DNA of 64,000 bases from Serinus canaria (Eukaryota; Chordata; Aves; Passeriformes; Fringillidae). Every line of letters starts with the position of its first letter. Within the stretch, counting starts at the first letter, position 1. Location: assembly GCF_022539315.1 (NCBI RefSeq), contig NC_066333.1:806001-870000 (forward strand), given 5' to 3'. Positions 60,701-64,000 of the stretch are shown one piece after another. Position numbers and translations under genes: made by a program. A model generated the notes under the pieces. That model worked only from the letters and a program-made list of their open reading frames with translations. It made no database searches and was not told the DNA's origin.

Positions 60701-62759
60701 CTCAGGTTCAGCTTCCCGCCACTGGAACTGCACTGAGCTGTCCAAGGAACTGAGCTGGTGGGAGCACAGGCAAGCAAGGAATAGAGCAGAGGGTCAGGGA
60801 AGCAGCTGTGTATTCTCTCTGCACAAGGTGCAGCAGTGCTCCAGGTCCTGCTTCAGACCACAACTGAGCACTCTGGAAGGAGCACTGGCTCAGTGTCACA
60901 GGGCAGGGACAATCACTAAAGGAGCAGAACAGCTTGAACAGGCAACACGGCTTAGCCTGCTTAGCTGAAGCATGGATCTAAGCATTAGCTACCACTGCAA
61001 ATGCTTCTGGCCTCTTCTCAAAGTGCAGCACAAGAGATCTAAGAATCCCAAAAATTTTACCAAAAAATCCAACTCTGAAAGGAATCCCACACTCCCACCA
61101 TTTTACAAAGCATCAAAGACCAGAGGACACAGAAGCTGCACAGTGGATTATTCAGGCAACATTTATTGGAGCATTTCAGGTATACAATGGTTTTACTGAC
61201 GGCTGTAAGCAGCTAAGATGCAGACAGATGCCAGCAGGAAAGGGTAACCTAGAACTAGCAGGCTATGCAATTCTCATGGGAAGTTAATGATTTCAGCTGA
61301 TAGGAGAGGAAAAGAAAGTAGCAGACTAAAAGTTTGGACAAGTCTGGGGATAGGGAGGAGAAAATAAAGAAGTTTTTGTGAGATAATTTACTTAAATTGG
61401 CCACTCACAAGTAGCAGAAGCTGTCTGCTATTGCACTCTTCCCTTGGCATCCCAAGGACCTAAAATAACCAGGGCTGTTTCTTCACCAAGAACAGACAGA
61501 TTTTCCCTGGTAAGAATGGAGACTTGCTCTGGCTCAGCACTTGGAGATTGAGATCCCTGGCTTTGCACTCCCAATGAGAGCCAGGCTGTGGCACTTCCAC
61601 CAGAGAGGAGGCAATGCAGGCTTGCAGCAAGAGCACACTAAACTACCAACCCCTCACTATAAGGCAGCGTTAGGTCAGGACTTTTTTTGGGTGCCTGAGC
61701 TGTTTAGAGAAGCAAGAACCACATGGCAACAAGACTACAAGGTCCTGTGACAGTAACAAGGACTGTGCGTGTTTCCCAAGAACTATTTCTGAAAGACACG
61801 TTCTTAAAAAATACCTTAAAGCAGAGACTCCCCATTGCATAAAAAGGGCATGACCTGGGAGGGACTGAGCTATGAAGTGATCAAGCACCTCCCAAACCAC
61901 AGGTTGTATACTCTGCCCAGTTTGCAAGTTGGTACTTCTGCATTTAAGATAATAGCTGCCTCAATTGTGTTTTAGTGTCCTGCATTTATGAACAAAGAGC
62001 AGTTGAATTCAAGAGCTTAAAACCAAATTGAAACACTAACATTTAACAGGGTATCTCCAGAATGACTCCTTCAAGACTACGAAGCTCTGAGGTATGTGAT
62101 GGCAACTTGGTATTCAGGCTGGCAGAGTGCAGTGGAGCTTCTAAGCCTCCTGAATACATCTTGGTTCACCAAATGAATCAGTTCTTCCTTGCAAAATCAC
62201 TTAAAAATTTGTCTTCGGCAAAAAGCATTTAAAAATTCAGATCAACAACTGATTTGCAAGTAAAACAACAAAAAAAAATATTAGAAATGGTAACAACACA
62301 GTCTGTTTAATCAAATCAAATCTGGTTACTGCAAAAACATGCTAAGGACAGCCACCAGCTCATGTCCTGGGTGTTGCTGTGCCTTCTGCCCATGTACCTA
62401 CAACTGCTTTTGAAACACTGTTTGTCTAAAGGACAACCGTGGAAGACAAGTCAGGGTTTAATGACAGATATCAAACAGTAGGGCATATATACATTAAGTT
62501 AATAGATTCAACCTTCAGCACAGGAGTTTGATAAGAGTTACTGGCTAGAGTCACAGAAAGTTCCAAATCTGAACAGTCTTGAACCACTTCAAAAAATTCC
62601 AATGGCTTTTTAATAGTTCCAATAATTCACGGGTATATAAAACGGAGACAGGCTTCTCCAGCAGAAGAGTTGGGGCTCCTCCAGGCTACCCAGACCACTG
62701 GTACAGAGGAGAGCTGGTTTGACTTCCCCACTTTGCCACCAGTCCACTAAAGACTAGGA
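57781..62759. other. GGT7-RAB5IF intergenic region
   Basis: No gene is recognised here. In human ACSS2 lies next to GGT7, but I see no acyl-CoA synthetase-like exon. A short AAAT run is at 58,878-58,896. An AATAAA on the minus strand at 61,162-61,167 could end a long RAB5IF 3' UTR, in which case the right part of this block is transcribed. T-rich sequence near 59,505-59,560 also contains minus-strand AATAAA-type hexamers. Confidence 0.55.
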
Positions 62760-62784
62760 TTTATTAAAACCTTCTCTATTTATT
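62760..62784 (-). terminator. RAB5IF: Two candidate RAB5IF polyadenylation signals
   Basis: AATAAA occurs on the minus strand at 62,779-62,784 and 62,760-62,765, only 37 and 56 nt beyond the stop codon. Use of either would make a very short 3' UTR; a distal AATAAA lies at 61,162-61,167. Confidence 0.4.
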
Positions 62785-62820
62785 GACAACTGATTTAACA
62801 GGCAAATGCTGCAGACTGTG

Positions 62821-62862
62821 TCAGTCATAGTGGATGGCAGTATAGAAGATTATCCAAACCAC
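62821..62862 (-). CDS. RAB5IF: RAB5IF terminal coding exon with stop codon
   Basis: Acceptor CACCCCACAG|GTGG type (CCCCACAG|GTGG). It codes for VVWIIFYTAIHYD and the TGA at 62,821-62,823. Confidence 0.95.
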   Translation of the reverse strand: MVWIIFYTAIHYD

Positions 62863-63545
62863 CTGTGGGGAGGAAAGGAAGGGAAGGTTATTTGGATGCC
62901 TCTGGAGAGGTGTCAGACACAGCAAACGAGCTTCAGGCCCTGCTCTCAACAGGGCACTGAGTTCCAGCTTCGAGGTGATCTTGGAGAGTTTTAGGATCAC
63001 CACTTGCCCCAAATGGTGGCATTCAACTTGTCTACCAGCCTGTCCACATTAAAATCCCATCACAGCCCCTCCAGGGATTTAGAGGCACCAGCTAATCAAG
63101 TGATCAGACACTTGGGGGAGGGGAGTAAGGGAAAAACAAAGACACCCAAAACACCAGCCCAGGTGTAACTAGTTGGAGATGGAATAGAACTTCACCAGGG
63201 TATCTGGGACAGAGGATGGGAGTGGTTGATGCATCCTTTACTTCAGAGAAACCCCAGGTGTCAGCACTGTGTTTCACAGGCAGCAATCCCAATCACTGGC
63301 ATTTGGTGCTAACACATCTGCCTTCTCTCACCACTTCCCCTGCTCTCTTCCCAGGTCTTCAGAATGTGCACCAACACAATTCACAAATCATCTCAGAGAT
63401 AGCAAGATTCATTACCAGAAACAGTGCAAAAGATGTCATGAATCCCTCCTTCGTTAGCTCCCACGTCCCACCATATTCCTCCTCATCTATCTGCTGGAAG
63501 CTGCTGAAGTAGAGGTACAGAACACCAGCATTGATCAGGCAGAAT
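62821..63545 (-). CDS. RAB5IF: RAB5-interacting factor, last two coding exons (5' part off the window)
   Basis: RAB5IF (C20orf24, RCAF1) is a small multi-pass membrane protein reported as a RAB5-interacting factor and linked to mitochondrial respiratory-chain assembly and to ER membrane-protein insertion. The exons at 63,416-63,545 and 62,821-62,862 join in phase 0 and encode the C-terminal 56 or so residues: FCLINAGVLYLYFSSFQQ, DEEEYGGTWELTKEGFMTSF, then ALFL and VVWIIFYTAIHYD with TGA. These are nearly identical to human (VLYLYFSNYLQIDEEEYGGT; IWIIFYTAIHYD). Two hydrophobic segments flank the acidic DEEEYGG loop. The N-terminal exons, including the first membrane segments, lie to the right of base 64,000. 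Both intron ends are canonical. Confidence 0.95.
62863..63415 (-). other. RAB5IF last intron, no other feature seen
   Basis: A 553-bp intron with GTAATG donor and CCCCACAG acceptor; no repeat recognised. Confidence 0.8.
63416..63545 (-). CDS. RAB5IF: RAB5IF penultimate coding exon of 130 nt
   Basis: Acceptor CTCTCCCTGCAG|ATTCTG, donor TTTCTG|GTAATG. Entry in phase 2 (GG|A completes Gly) fits the human GFCLINAG sequence. It encodes one hydrophobic helix and the invariant EEEYGGTWELTKEGFMTSF. Confidence 0.96.
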
Positions 63546-64000
63546 CTGCAGGGAGAGGTTAGGAAACATCACTGCAGTGGTACAGACTGTAGGCATCCCA
63601 AATGCCATACAGTGAAATATCTCCCATCCACAGCAGAGAGGAAGCAAAGAGGAATTCTTTTCCTGCAATGCTTCCCAGGCAGCTCAGTCACTTCCTCAAA
63701 AGAGCCCCTCCAGGTGAGCTTGCCAGGTTGGGATGAAGTTCACTTGAAAAGGCACAACCTACTTCTAGTAGGGCTCAAGAGGCAGAAGTCAAAAGCTGGA
63801 AGTATCCTCAGATCTGCAAACCTGCAGGTTCTCCTGTCCTGCAGATTGACAGCAGCTCTGCCTCCACAGAGAACCTGGGTGTGCTTCTTCATTCTCAGGC
63901 AGCTGAGAGGGAAAACTGTCACCTCCATGCTCAGGGTTAAATCTCTGTGAGCATCCCAGGACTAAACAGGGAAGAGATAAGGGCTACAGAGACTCAATAG
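63546..64000 (-). other. RAB5IF intron, runs off the window
   Basis: No further exon is visible; the expected DVIYWFRQ and GVLPLRG type peptide of the preceding exon was not found here. Confidence 0.6.

Noticed and set aside
57781..61100. Search for ACSS2 or SLA2 exons next to GGT7 and RAB5IF
   Set aside because: No acyl-CoA synthetase, SH2 or SH3 peptide could be recognised on either strand.

Overview
This is vertebrate nuclear DNA, almost certainly from a bird. Genes have many short exons with GT-AG introns, promoters lie in CpG islands, and the interspersed repeats are mostly CR1 LINE 3' ends of avian type. There are no bacterial features. The species cannot be fixed from the sequence. 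I see no tRNA, rRNA, CRISPR array or prokaryote-like system.

Three protein-coding genes are present, all on the minus strand, and their exons were assembled by matching splice sites, reading phase and remembered vertebrate homologues. (1) NCOA6, a nuclear receptor coactivator, fills about 1-31,700. The window holds its CpG-island promoter and noncoding exon 1 (about 31,534), a probable 5' UTR exon (19,517-19,669), and nine coding exons from 19,400/19,370 down to base 1. The gene runs off the left edge inside its large C-terminal exon, so about 1,180 codons (57% of the usual length) are here. (2) GGT7, a gamma-glutamyltransferase-family type II membrane protein, is complete. Fifteen coding exons between 57,430 and 38,848 give a 658-residue open frame with every junction in phase. 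(3) RAB5IF (C20orf24/RCAF1), a small membrane protein, is represented by its last two coding exons (63,545-62,821) and continues off the right edge.

Region by region: 1-19.7 kb holds the NCOA6 coding exons and three CR1 copies. 19.7-31.5 kb is the long NCOA6 first intron. 31-32 kb is the NCOA6 CpG island with a GC-rich minisatellite. 32-37.8 kb is intergenic, with a small isolated CpG island near 35.5 kb. 37.8-57.4 kb is GGT7, whose intron 9 carries a roughly 790-bp pure polypurine tract, a CR1 copy and an LTR-like segment. 57.1-57.8 kb is the GGT7 CpG island. 57.8-62.7 kb is intergenic sequence or distal RAB5IF 3' UTR.

Nothing suggests that the three genes form one pathway; they are tandem neighbours. 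NCOA6 acts in nuclear transcription, GGT7 is a membrane GGT homologue with a degenerate active site, and RAB5IF works in membrane/ER biology. The observations most worth a second look are the expanded pyrimidine tract that ends at the GGT7 exon 10 splice acceptor, the overlapping tandem donors of that exon, the altered catalytic residues of GGT7, the GGT7-RAB5IF adjacency (different from the human order), and upstream ORFs in the NCOA6 leader.
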